Source of the DNA: Glycomyces luteolus
GTDB taxonomy: Bacteria; Actinomycetota; Actinomycetes; Mycobacteriales; Micromonosporaceae
DNA: 32,212 nt
Direction: 5' to 3'
NCBI RefSeq assembly: GCF_027622875.1
Contig: NZ_JAPZVP010000028.1
Span: 36,789 to 69,000, forward strand
Shown piece after piece: positions 24,406 to 31,884 of the stretch. The notes below the pieces were generated by a model. That model was not told the DNA's origin. It ran no database searches and was given only the letters and a program-made list of their open reading frames with translations. Position 1 is the first letter of the stretch. Each line of letters begins with the position of its first letter. A program made the translations under genes and the position numbers.

Positions 24406-26099
24406 TGAACCCCGGCGGGATCGCCTTCGACCACGTCACCTTCGCCTACGCGGGAGCGCCCGTCTTGGACGACGTCTCCTTCGACCTGCCCGAAGGCGAG
24501 TTCTGCCTGCTCGTGGGACCCACCGGAGCGGGCAAGTCCACGCTCCTCAAAACGGTCAACGGCCTCGTCCCGCACTTCACCGGCGGCACCATGGCCGGGC
24601 GGATCACCGTGGCCGGACGCGAGGTCCACGGCTCGACCCCCGCCGACCTCGCCGACCTCGTCGGCTACGTGGGCCAGGATCCCCTGGCGGGCTTCGTGAC
24701 CGATGAGGTGGAGCGCGAACTCGCCTACACCGCCGAGCAACTCGGCGTCGCCCCCGCCGCGATGCGCAAACGCGTCACCGAGATCGTGGACCTCCTCGGC
24801 CTCGCCGACGTGCGCGACCGCGACCTCGCCGCCCTCTCCTCCGGACAGCGGCAACGGGTGGCGATCGGCGCGGCCCTCGTCGCGGGGCCGGCCGCGCTCA
24901 TCCTGGACGAACCGACCTCCGCGCTCGACCCGACCGCCGCCGACGAGGTCCTCTCGACGCTCCACCGCCTCGTGCACGACCTCGGCGTCACGGTGCTGCT
25001 CGCCGAGCACCGGCTCGAACGCGTCGCGCAATACGCCGATTCGGCACTGCTCCTGGTCGGCGGCAAGGTGACCGCAGGTTCGGTCGGCCAGATCCTGGCC
25101 GCTTCACCGATCGCCCCGCCGGTGGTGGAGCTGGGCCGCCTGGCCGGATGGCCCGGCCCGCCGGTCACGATCCGCGAGGCCAGACGCCACGCCGCCCCGC
25201 TGCGCGAGGCCCTGGCAGGGCGGCACCCGGCGCCCCCGGCGGCGACCTTCAAGCCCGCCCGCCGCAAGAGCCCGGCGTCCGAGTCCGGGCCGCCGCTGCT
25301 CGATGCCCGCGCCCTCACGGTCGACTATCCGGGCGGCGTGCGGGCCGTCAACGGCGTCGACCTCGTTGCCGCACGCTGCGAACGCATCGCCCTGATGGGC
25401 CGCAACGGTTCCGGCAAGTCGAGTCTCTTGTGGGCGTTGCAGGGCACCGGTAAGCGCTCGGGCGGCATGGTCGCGATCGGCGGCGACGACCCTGCGGCAC
25501 GCAAACCGGCCGAGCGCCGGACCCTCGCGGGTCTCGTCCCGGCCGAACCCGCCGACCTCCTCTACGCCGAGAAGGTCGCGGCCGAATGCGACGGTGCGGA
25601 CCGCGACGGCCGTGTTCCGGTCGGCACCTGCGCGAAGATCCTCGAAGACCTTGTCGAGGGCATCGACGGCGGCACCCACCCTCGCGATCTTTCCGAGGGC
25701 CAGCGGCTCGCGCTGGCATTGGCCGTAACGCTCACGGCCGCACCGCCATTGCTGCTCCTCGACGAGCCGACGAGGGGCCTGGACTACCCGGGCAAGGCCG
25801 CGCTCGCGTCGCGGCTCGGCAAGCTCGCGGAGGCCGGGCACTGCGTGGTCGTCTCCACGCATGATGTGGAGTTCTGCGCCGAGTTCGCGAGCCGGGTCGT
25901 GATCTTGTCCGACGGCGAGGTGGTCGCGGACGGCCCGGCCCGGCAGATCGTGGCGGCGTCCCCGATGTTCTCCCCGCAGGTCGAGAAGGTCCTGCCGGGC
26001 TGGTTGACCGTGGCGGAGGTGGCGGAGGCCCTGGGCGGCAACGGTGTGGACGGAGTCGGCACAGCCGGAAACGGGACGGGCGATGGCGCGGGAACCTGA
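24402..26099 (+). CDS. ECF transporter fused double ATP-binding protein (EcfA-EcfA')
   Basis: The 565-aa protein contains two ABC ATPase domains. Domain 1 has Walker A GPTGAGKST (39-47), Q-loop GQDP (91-94), signature LSSGQ (145-149) and Walker B LILDE (166-170). Domain 2 has GRNGSGKSS (333-341), LSEGQ (430-434), LLLDEP (451-456) and an H-loop STHD. In domain 2 the Q-loop position, normally VPQxPxDLLY, reads VPAEPADLLY (about 379-388): the Gln is replaced by Ala. ATG 24402, behind GAGGAGGAG, overlaps the ecfT stop. A large open frame further upstream is a shadow. The protein powers uptake by the operon's ECF transporter (CbrU-like). Confidence 0.92.
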   Translation: MMNPGGIAFDHVTFAYAGAPVLDDVSFDLPEGEFCLLVGPTGAGKSTLLKTVNGLVPHFTGGTMAGRITVAGREVHGSTPADLADLVGYVGQDPLAGFVTDEVERELAYTAEQLGVAPAAMRKRVTEIVDLLGLADVRDRDLAALSSGQRQRVAIGAALVAGPAALILDEPTSALDPTAADEVLSTLHRLVHDLGVTVLLAEHRLERVAQYADSALLLVGGKVTAGSVGQILAASPIAPPVVELGRLAGWPGPPVTIREARRHAAPLREALAGRHPAPPAATFKPARRKSPASESGPPLLDARALTVDYPGGVRAVNGVDLVAARCERIALMGRNGSGKSSLLWALQGTGKRSGGMVAIGGDDPAARKPAERRTLAGLVPAEPADLLYAEKVAAECDGADRDGRVPVGTCAKILEDLVEGIDGGTHPRDLSEGQRLALALAVTLTAAPPLLLLDEPTRGLDYPGKAALASRLGKLAEAGHCVVVSTHDVEFCAEFASRVVILSDGEVVADGPARQIVAASPMFSPQVEKVLPGWLTVAEVAEALGGNGVDGVGTAGNGTGDGAGT

Positions 26100-27006
26100 A
26101 CCGGGGCCATCGGAGGCTCCTACTTCGACCGGCGTGAACGCAACGGCATCGGAAGCACCGAAGTCCGAAGCACCGCGTCCTGCTACCTCGCCTTCCGCGG
26201 CGCCGCATTCAGCGCAACGCCAGCCCGCGACACCGCGCCCACCTGTCCGGTGGAAGGCGGCGCTGTCGCTCACGCTCGCGGCCGCGTTCGGCCTGGTCGC
26301 GATGTCGTGGCCGCTATTGGCGGCACCGGGCGGGGCGCTCACTGAGACCACTTCGGGCCCTTGGATGTTCGCGCTGCTGCTGCCGCTCGTCACTGCGGTG
26401 GTGGTGCTGCAGTTGACCGAAGGCGGGCTCGACGCCCGGGCGGTCGCGATGCTGGGTGTGCTCTCGGCGGTGGTCGCGGCCGTCCGGCCGTTCGGAGCGG
26501 GCGCGGCCGGGGTGGAGACGGTGTTCTTCCTGCTCATTCTGGCGGGCAGGGTGTTCGGGCCGGGGTTCGGGTTCATCCTGGGCTGCACAGGGCTGTTCGC
26601 TTCGGCGCTGCTCACGGGCGGGGTCGGCCCGTGGCTGCCGTACCAGATGTTCGCGGCGGCGTTCGTCGCATTGGGCGCGGGCCTCTTGCCGCGAACGCCC
26701 GAAACGCGCCCCGGACGCGTGACCGAGCTGGCGGCCCTAGCGGTCTACGCCGCCTTCTCTTCGCTCCTCTATGGACTGCTTCTCAACCTCTCGTTCTGGC
26801 CCTTCGCGATCACTCACGGGAATCTCTCGTACGTGCCGGGCGGCGGCTTCGAGGAGAACGTCTCGCGGCTGCTCGCGTACTCCCTCGCGACCTCGCTGGG
26901 TTGGGACATCGGCCGCGCGATCACCACGGTGGCGCTCGTCCTCCTGACGGGACCGCTGCTGCTACGCGTTATGCGCAGGGCAGCAAGGAGAGCCAACTGG
27001 ATCTGA
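26083..27006 (+). CDS. ECF transporter S component (CbrT-like, probable cobalamin specificity)
   Basis: The 307-aa protein has an Ala/Pro/Ser-rich cytoplasmic N-terminal extension (1-55), then about six membrane helices. FGPGFGFILGCTGLFASALL (starting about 165) and the following TGGVGPWLPYQMFAAAFVALGAGLLP are typical of the S-component subgroup found beside B12 riboswitches. The riboswitch at the operon head makes cobalamin or a precursor the likely substrate. ATG 26083 lies inside the end of the ATPase gene (17-nt overlap) with a G-rich stretch upstream; an in-frame GTG at 26044 is an alternative. A weak terminator follows. Confidence 0.85.
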   Translation: MAREPEPGPSEAPTSTGVNATASEAPKSEAPRPATSPSAAPHSAQRQPATPRPPVRWKAALSLTLAAAFGLVAMSWPLLAAPGGALTETTSGPWMFALLLPLVTAVVVLQLTEGGLDARAVAMLGVLSAVVAAVRPFGAGAAGVETVFFLLILAGRVFGPGFGFILGCTGLFASALLTGGVGPWLPYQMFAAAFVALGAGLLPRTPETRPGRVTELAALAVYAAFSSLLYGLLLNLSFWPFAITHGNLSYVPGGGFEENVSRLLAYSLATSLGWDIGRAITTVALVLLTGPLLLRVMRRAARRANWI

Positions 27007-27008
27007 GA

Positions 27009-27047
27009 CCTGCCTCCCGGCGGTAGGTTCGCCCGCTGCGAAGCGGG
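27009..27047 (+). terminator. Weak double hairpin ending the ECF operon
   Basis: CCCGCT (27032-27037) and AGCGGG (27042-27047) form a 6-bp stem with a 4-nt loop. ACCTGCC/GGTAGGT (27008-27028) can form a second imperfect stem just before it. GTGTTTC follows. Located directly after the S-component stop. Confidence 0.4.
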
Positions 27048-27081
27048 TGGTGTTTCGGCCTCGACGTGTCAGAATCGGCCG

Positions 27082-27501
27082 ATGACTGCACCCCAAGGCT
27101 CTCGATCCCAGGCGATGTCCCCAGGCACCGCACGGCTCCTTGCGGCCGCATTGAGCGCCCTCGCGCTGGTCTCGACGATCGCCGCCCTGGTCATCACCTT
27201 CCAGTCGGCTGACCGGATGCTGCCGATCGTCCTGCACTACGCCACGGCGCTCACCGCCGCCATCGGCGGAGTCCGTCTCGGGCAGTCCGCAGGCCGGCGG
27301 TCGAACGGTCTCAAAATGCTCGCGATGCTGGCGGTACTCGCCCTGCTCACCACGATGTTGGTCTGGACGGTGCTCGACACGTGGTCCACGATCGGCAAGT
27401 GCGAACGGCGTGAGGATTCGCTGTTCCACACCCGCTATGTCTGGCACGAGGGGACCGCCTGCACCGAGGAAGAGCGCGAAGGCTACACCCAGAACCTTTA
27501 A
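27082..27501 (+). CDS. Small membrane protein of unknown function
   Basis: The 139-aa protein has three predicted membrane segments (about 18-41, 47-66 and 78-101). A polar C-terminal part follows with two Cys (CERREDS... and TACTEEE) and several acidic residues, probably outside or periplasm-facing depending on topology. No family is recognised. CAGAAT (27070-27075) ends 6 nt before the ATG and no Shine-Dalgarno is visible, so a leaderless transcript is likely and the gene is probably not part of the ECF operon. It is convergent with the toxin gene, 11 nt apart. Confidence 0.65.
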   Translation: MTAPQGSRSQAMSPGTARLLAAALSALALVSTIAALVITFQSADRMLPIVLHYATALTAAIGGVRLGQSAGRRSNGLKMLAMLAVLALLTTMLVWTVLDTWSTIGKCERREDSLFHTRYVWHEGTACTEEEREGYTQNL

Positions 27502-27512
27502 GCGCACCAGGC

Positions 27513-27848
27513 CTAGTACGGGAGGTCGAAGAGAGTGACGAGGGCGCGGTTGAGGTGTTCCATGGTGCGGCCCGAGAGCATGCATGCGCAGTCGGCGAGG
27601 CTGCCGACGGTGGCTTGGCCGAGTTCGGCGACGTGGACGAAGCCGCCCACCGGGTCCTGGTCGCCGCAGGGCACCGAGGACGGGCCGGGTCTTCGGCCCA
27701 GCGGGGCCACGAGCACCCGGCCGGTGTGGGTGGCGGCGTTGAACCGGTCGTCCGAGAGCACGACCACCCTTTTGCCCGTTGGCGTGTGCATGTAGACCTC
27801 GCCGCGTTTCAGCAGCCGCTGCTCTGACTTCGAACCTTCAGGTGACAC
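27513..27848 (-). CDS. MazF/PemK-like endoribonuclease toxin
   Basis: The 111-aa protein has the opening LKRGEVY (about 12-18) and the strand RVVVLSDDRFN. Later beta-strand blocks VLVAPLG and VHVAELGQATVGSL resemble MazF/PemK-type toxins, which cleave mRNA and are neutralised by a cognate antitoxin. The GTG start at 27848 is chosen because GGAG at the end of the antitoxin gene lies about 11 nt upstream; the longer open frame reads through the antitoxin out of frame. The antitoxin gene ends 7 nt upstream. The catalytic Arg/Thr pair is not obvious in this divergent sequence, so activity is uncertain. Confidence 0.72.
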   Translation of the reverse strand: MSPEGSKSEQRLLKRGEVYMHTPTGKRVVVLSDDRFNAATHTGRVLVAPLGRRPGPSSVPCGDQDPVGGFVHVAELGQATVGSLADCACMLSGRTMEHLNRALVTLFDLPY

Positions 27849-27855
27849 AGATCTT

Positions 27856-28089
27856 CTACTCCTCGCCGTCCCCGGCCCACAGTTCGCTCGACTCGCGCTC
27901 GGTGGCTTCCAGCCAGTCCTGGTTCTCAGTTGCGCCTTCCTCAACCCGTTCAAGCTCGGCGGCGAGCGCGGCGCGGCGCGCTTCGCGGGCGAGCCAGGTG
28001 GTCGGCTCTAGGCCTTCCGCGGCGGCGACGGTGGTGATGACCTGCCAGTCGTGGTCGTCGATGCGGACGGTGATCGCTCGTTTCGGCAT
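27856..28089 (-). CDS. Ribbon-helix-helix-type antitoxin
   Basis: The 77-aa protein begins KRAITVRIDDHDWQVITTVA (3-22), followed by AAEGLEPTTWLAREARRAAL. This is a strand-helix-helix pattern of CopG/RHH DNA-binding proteins. The acidic C-terminal tail (ERVEEGATENQDWLE..) is the kind that wraps the toxin in type II systems. ATG 28089 has AAAGGG about 12 nt upstream. It precedes the toxin by 7 nt in the usual antitoxin-first order. A palindrome at 28238-28257 could be its operator. Confidence 0.72.
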   Translation of the reverse strand: MPKRAITVRIDDHDWQVITTVAAAEGLEPTTWLAREARRAALAAELERVEEGATENQDWLEATERESSELWAGDGEE

Positions 28090-28216
28090 GGCGGCGTGGC
28101 CCTTTCATGCGGCGAGGAGACGCGGCATCGTTCGGTCGTTCGAAGATGCGTTGCGGGCTCATCGAGGATGGCATGAGGCGCGCTCGGTTTCGAGGCTGGC
28201 CACGGCGACATGAGCG

Positions 28217-28277
28217 TTGTTATACTTTTGTTATCTTGCACATGCATTTGCATGTGCTCCTCATATATGGAAAGGAG
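28217..28277 (+). promoter_or_regulatory. AT-rich promoter, 20-bp palindrome and ribosome binding site without a gene
   Basis: The 341 bp between the antitoxin start and the type VII substrate gene hold no convincing ORF. On the plus strand an extended -10, TGTTATACT (28218-28226), is followed by a perfect palindrome with arms GCACATGCA (28238-28246) and TGCATGTGC (28249-28257), then AAGGAG (28272-28277). No start codon follows at usable distance. On the minus strand the same palindrome overlaps the -35 region of a possible TATAAC (28224-28219) promoter toward the antitoxin. Confidence 0.5.
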
Positions 28278-28430
28278 CTTACCCCCCGGCGCCTCCGCGG
28301 AGAGTCCCACAGTGCGGTCTGTCGGCAACTTGACACAACGTGTTCGGCGTGCGGCCCTTGGCATTTGAACACGCGCACAGGGATGGGCGCTCCGAGCGGT
28401 CTGACGGAAGCGCTCCTCTGTCGAGGCGAG

Positions 28431-29684
28431 TCAGCCGGTGAGTTCGGCTGCGAGCTTTTCGAACTCGGCGGCGATGTCGGCGTCGGCCTGGCTGTACGTC
28501 TCGGCGCATTGACGCAGGCCGTCGGCGTGGCGGCCGATCGAGTCGCCGAGCAAGGTGGTGAGGCTCGACAGCTCCGCGCAGCCTTCGCCATACGCCTCGG
28601 CGAAGAAGAGGCCGGGCAGGCCCCACGTCATCTCGGCCGCGCCCGCTTCGCTTGCGACGCTGGCGATCGCCTCGGCATTCGGCGCCAGGTCGTCGAGCGC
28701 ACCGGCTGCCGCTTCCAGCTCCCCGGGGTCGACCTGCCAACGGGTGGCGTCGCCGACCATGGCGGTCATGGCGGCCGCGTCGCCGCCGAATGCGTCGGAC
28801 ACGTGCCCGTAGATGTCCGCCGCAGCGCCCTTCGCGGAGTCGACCACGGCGGTGCCCGCGACCGTGAGGAGTTCCTTCCACAACCGGTACTCCCCGGCGG
28901 CGCGGTCGACGACCGGGTTGGCGCGCAGGAACTTGAGCAGCTTCATGAAGATCTGCGACGCGAACTGGAACTTCCTGGTGGCCTTGAGCAGCATCCGCGA
29001 CGCGGAGACCACGGCGTCCATGACGAACGCGACGACCGAGGCACCGGCAGTGGCGACGCTCGTCGCCAGCGCCACGACCCCGCGCGTGACCGCCCACGAG
29101 ACGAGTTCGGTCAGGACCGCCTTGATGACCTCGTAGATCGTCTCGGCGAGCATCCGCGCCCAGTCGAGAAGGGCCGCAACGTCCTTGGCACGCTCACCCA
29201 TCGAGGCGGCTGTCGCGGCCAGTCCTCCGATGGCGTTCCCGGCCGCTGCGGCGGCTTCGCCGTCCCATGTGGTCACGTTGGCATCGGCGGCGTTCGCGAT
29301 CTCGCCATCGAGCGCGCCGAGCGAGGCTTCGACCTGGCCGAGGACATCGATCTGGCGCTGCATCTCTGTGGCGTCGCCGGAGACCATCATGAGCAGTTCG
29401 TCGAAGGGCTGCACCAGATCGAGAATGATGGTCAGCCCTGCGCCGACGAGGGTCCCGATCGGGTCGGTGAGCACGCCCATGACGTCGGCACCGAGGCCCT
29501 TGATCTCGCCCGCGATGGTCATCCCGGTGCTCAGAGCGCTCTCACTGCCGGCCTGTTTGACCGCGTCTGCGGTGGCGGTGTAACGGCTTACGAACGGCAC
29601 GGAGGTCCACTGTGTTCCGGACTCCTCCGCTTCGACTTCTTCATAGCGGGTGATATCAGAACCGTGGAGGTCGGTGTCGCTCAA
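28431..29684 (-). CDS. Two-module ESX/type VII secretion substrate-like protein
   Basis: The 417-aa helical protein has no signal peptide. The N-terminal half (about 90-170) is WXG100-like, with W-D-G at 140-142 (VTTWDGEAAAAAGNAI) between two helices. The middle (about 185-225) is hydrophobic. The C-terminal 100 residues resemble EspC-type ESX proteins: WQVDPGELEAAAGALDDL (316-333), W354-G355 at the turn, and an ESX export motif YxxxD (YSQAD, 397-401) near the end. It is probably exported or surface-acting through a type VII system encoded elsewhere. The TTG at 29684 lacks a strong Shine-Dalgarno; an ATG start would lose N-terminal residues. A polymorphic-toxin scaffold without a toxin domain is an alternative. 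Confidence 0.7.
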   Translation of the reverse strand: MSDTDLHGSDITRYEEVEAEESGTQWTSVPFVSRYTATADAVKQAGSESALSTGMTIAGEIKGLGADVMGVLTDPIGTLVGAGLTIILDLVQPFDELLMMVSGDATEMQRQIDVLGQVEASLGALDGEIANAADANVTTWDGEAAAAAGNAIGGLAATAASMGERAKDVAALLDWARMLAETIYEVIKAVLTELVSWAVTRGVVALATSVATAGASVVAFVMDAVVSASRMLLKATRKFQFASQIFMKLLKFLRANPVVDRAAGEYRLWKELLTVAGTAVVDSAKGAAADIYGHVSDAFGGDAAAMTAMVGDATRWQVDPGELEAAAGALDDLAPNAEAIASVASEAGAAEMTWGLPGLFFAEAYGEGCAELSSLTTLLGDSIGRHADGLRQCAETYSQADADIAAEFEKLAAELTG

Positions 29685-29791
29685 GGCAAATCCCGTCGGG
29701 TGAGTGAGGAGTCACATGGTCACTCGAACCATAAGGAAGACAAGGGAATTTGCCGTGGAACGACACGTATCGACTGGCGTGTCTTCGTACG

Positions 29792-29801
29792 CGTCTAGAC
29801 G
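29792..29801. promoter_or_regulatory. CGTCTAGACG palindrome
   Basis: A 10-bp perfect palindrome containing TCTAGA, rare in such GC-rich DNA, between the divergent type VII substrate gene and the hypothetical gene pair. It may be a small regulator site. Confidence 0.3.
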
Positions 29802-29827
29802 TTTTCGTACATGACGGCGTGTCGCGC

Positions 29828-29877
29828 TTGACCGGATCTGCGCCGTGTGTCAATCTCGGAAAACGTGCAGTGCACGT
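29828..29877 (+). promoter_or_regulatory. Promoter plus 15-bp palindromic operator for the 29972 gene pair
   Basis: TTGACC (29828-29833), a 17-bp spacer and CAATCT (29851-29856) form a sigma-70-type promoter. Immediately downstream, ACGTGCA (29863-29869), G, TGCACGT (29871-29877) is a perfect palindrome at about +1 to +15, the classical place for a repressor. The leader to ATG 29972 would be about 108 nt. Confidence 0.5.
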
Positions 29878-29971
29878 GAACCGAATCCAATTTCAGAATG
29901 ACGGTGGGCCGCTCCAGTTTCTTGGCGGAAGCAAAGCGGCCCACCTCCCAACCAAGGAAGGCGAGCCTCCC

Positions 29972-31447
29972 ATGGCTTATCCCACCCTACGCGAAAACAG
30001 GCGTAGCGCAACTCATCAACTCGCGGCCGCTCGCAACCAGGCGGGCATGATGGCCCTGGTCCAGCAGGCGTTCTACCAGCACGACTCCCTCGGCCCCGGC
30101 GCACCGCTGCGCGAGATCACCGGCGCGAGTGACCAAGCCGGGTACTACGACTGGGCCGGGCGGCGCCTGTTCCTCGCCGACGGCGAACCCGACCCGATGT
30201 GCCCCGGCGCCTACCGGTACCAGCACAACCCGGCATGCTGCGACCTCGAAGCACCCGACTCCGACCCGCGCTCCCCCCGCTACGAGCCGATGCACCTGCG
30301 CCACAAGCCAGGCGACACCTGGATCATCAACACCAACCGCCCGTACGACCCGTTCGACCCCGGCCCGTACGGCACGCCCGGCTGGTACAAAGACGAACGC
30401 ACCGGCCGCCACCGCCGAGACGAAACCCCCGACCCACTCCCCGCCGAAGGCTGGGTCCCACCGGCGAACGCCAGGTTCCCCGGCACCGCCGACTGGCCCG
30501 AACCCCAAGCAGCCCAGGCTGCTCCGAATCGGGAGGGCCGCCGTGACCAGGCGCGTACCAGCAGCAGGGAAAGCGGCGACCGGCCACGCACGTCCGACAG
30601 CCGGGGCGGCGCGGAACGGCCGCCGCCATGGGGCTCGCGGGGCCGCCCGGTGCCCTCCGAACCCGACGACCCCGACCAGCCCGGCCAGCCCGGCCAGCCC
30701 GGCCAGCCCGGCCAGCGTTCGCGGTTCTGGCATGACGACGAAGAGGACCCACGCGCGGGCAGCGGCCGCTACCGTTCGCCCGGCGACCGCGGTTGGATCA
30801 GCGGCACATGCGACACCCCAGCCGCAGGAGACGACCCCGAAGACGAAGGCCCCGACGAGTACCGGTTCTCGAAACTCCGCGAAGACGCCTTCGACCGCTT
30901 CATCGCCAACTCCGCACAACTGCGCGCCGCACACTTCGCACCCGAAAAGCCCTACCTCCGCGAGCGGGCCGTCTGGATCCTGCGCTGGCTGGCGTGGGTC
31001 CTCGCCTGCGGCCTCGCCCCCATGCCCGCACCACTCACCACCCGCGAGAGCCGACCCGAAGCGCCTGCCCCGCAACCGATCCCCGCTCAACCCGGCCCCG
31101 AGTCCCGACCGCAACCGATCCCGACCCAAGCCGACCGCACCGAGCCCAAGGTGACCGCTTCACCCGCAATGCCCGGCGCGGCGATCGCCGCCGCGATCGC
31201 CGGCGCCCGCGCCGCCCGCAAGGTCATCGCCGACCGCGAGACCCGCACCCGCGAAGACCTCGCCACCGCAGTCCGCAACGCCACCAACGACAGGCGAACT
31301 GCTCACGACCGAGCCGTCCACTGGCGCACCCAACCACGCCAAGACAGACCTCGACCCACACCCCGAACCGCACCCGGTTCGTACATGACCGCATGGGAGC
31401 ACGCCTTCGACACCGGCCACACCCTCATCCTCGGCGGCACCGCATGA
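29972..31447 (+). CDS. Hypothetical protein with Pro/Gln repeats and one hydrophobic segment
   Basis: The 491-aa product is unrecognised. Residues 1-180 look folded: Tyr/Trp/Pro-rich, with C77, C89 and C90 and motifs such as GYYDWAGRRLFLADGEPDP (57-75) and DTWIINTNRPYDPF (115-128). Residues 180-300 are low-complexity, with PGQ repeats. A Trp-rich hydrophobic stretch RAVWILRWLAWVLACGLAP follows (about 333-351). A Pro-rich linker and an Ala/Arg-rich helix complete the C-terminal part. ATG 29972 has AAGGAAGG about 12 nt upstream; the open frame further upstream contains the promoter. The stop overlaps the next gene (ATGA), so the two are co-translated. It may be peripherally membrane-associated. 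Function unknown. Confidence 0.62.
   Translation: MAYPTLRENRRSATHQLAAARNQAGMMALVQQAFYQHDSLGPGAPLREITGASDQAGYYDWAGRRLFLADGEPDPMCPGAYRYQHNPACCDLEAPDSDPRSPRYEPMHLRHKPGDTWIINTNRPYDPFDPGPYGTPGWYKDERTGRHRRDETPDPLPAEGWVPPANARFPGTADWPEPQAAQAAPNREGRRDQARTSSRESGDRPRTSDSRGGAERPPPWGSRGRPVPSEPDDPDQPGQPGQPGQPGQRSRFWHDDEEDPRAGSGRYRSPGDRGWISGTCDTPAAGDDPEDEGPDEYRFSKLREDAFDRFIANSAQLRAAHFAPEKPYLRERAVWILRWLAWVLACGLAPMPAPLTTRESRPEAPAPQPIPAQPGPESRPQPIPTQADRTEPKVTASPAMPGAAIAAAIAGARAARKVIADRETRTREDLATAVRNATNDRRTAHDRAVHWRTQPRQDRPRPTPRTAPGSYMTAWEHAFDTGHTLILGGTA
30674..30715. repeat. 9-bp tandem repeats encoding PGQ
   Basis: About 4.7 copies of (G)GCCAGCCC encode Gln-Pro-Gly repeats in the middle of the hypothetical protein. 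Unit length preserves the reading frame when copies are gained or lost. Confidence 0.8.
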
Positions 31448-31827
31448 TCCCCGACCGCTACGCCACCCGCCGTATCTGCGCCCGTTACATCAAGGCGCTC
31501 AACGCGATCCCACTCCCCGTCCGCTACACCGACCCACCCGACCAGACGCTCCCCATCGACCTCGCCGGACTCCCGATCCTCGCCACTGCTGCGATCGACG
31601 GCCGGGCTGTCCGCTACTCACTCGTCCTCGGCCAGAACCGCTTCCGCCTGACCTTCAAGGAGATCCACCCAGCCCTCATCGGCCACATCATCAACCTCGA
31701 AACTCCAAACCCACGCCTGGTGATCTCGGAGCCCCTCCACACCGAATGGGCCCTGGCCAACGAAGCCGCCATCATCGAGCACGCCACCAGGGCCTGGGAG
31801 GACAACACCAGAAACTGCAACCGCTGA
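31444..31827 (+). CDS. Hypothetical protein, partner of the 29972 gene
   Basis: The 127-aa product starts at an ATG overlapping the preceding stop (ATGA). It has alternating strands and helices: ICARYIKALNAIPLPVRYTD, LILG-type strands SLVLGQNRFRLTFKEI, and a final helix EAAIIEHATRAWEDN. There is no signal or membrane segment. I recognise no family. The tight coupling suggests it works with the upstream protein, perhaps as a small cytoplasmic partner. The strong hairpin at 31846 ends the transcript. Confidence 0.62.
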   Translation: MIPDRYATRRICARYIKALNAIPLPVRYTDPPDQTLPIDLAGLPILATAAIDGRAVRYSLVLGQNRFRLTFKEIHPALIGHIINLETPNPRLVISEPLHTEWALANEAAIIEHATRAWEDNTRNCNR

Positions 31828-31845
31828 CCGGAAGAGCGACCGCAT

Positions 31846-31884
31846 ATGGGGGCGCGGGCGGCAAAATGCCACCCGCGCCCCCAT
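31846..31884. terminator. Long hairpin terminator after the hypothetical pair
   Basis: 18-nt arms ATGGGGGCGCGGGCGGCA (31846-31863) and TGCCACCCGCGCCCCCAT (31867-31884) pair with one C/A mismatch around AAA. In minus-strand RNA that position is a G-U pair and the loop is UUU. It begins 18 nt past the stop, with no U-tract. Confidence 0.8.

Noticed and set aside
27950..28364. Minus-strand frames around the antitoxin
   Set aside because: They overlap the ribbon-helix-helix gene out of frame and have shadow-like composition.
30674..30715. CRISPR or regulatory repeat
   Set aside because: Nine-base units without spacers, in frame within a coding region, encode PGQ repeats.
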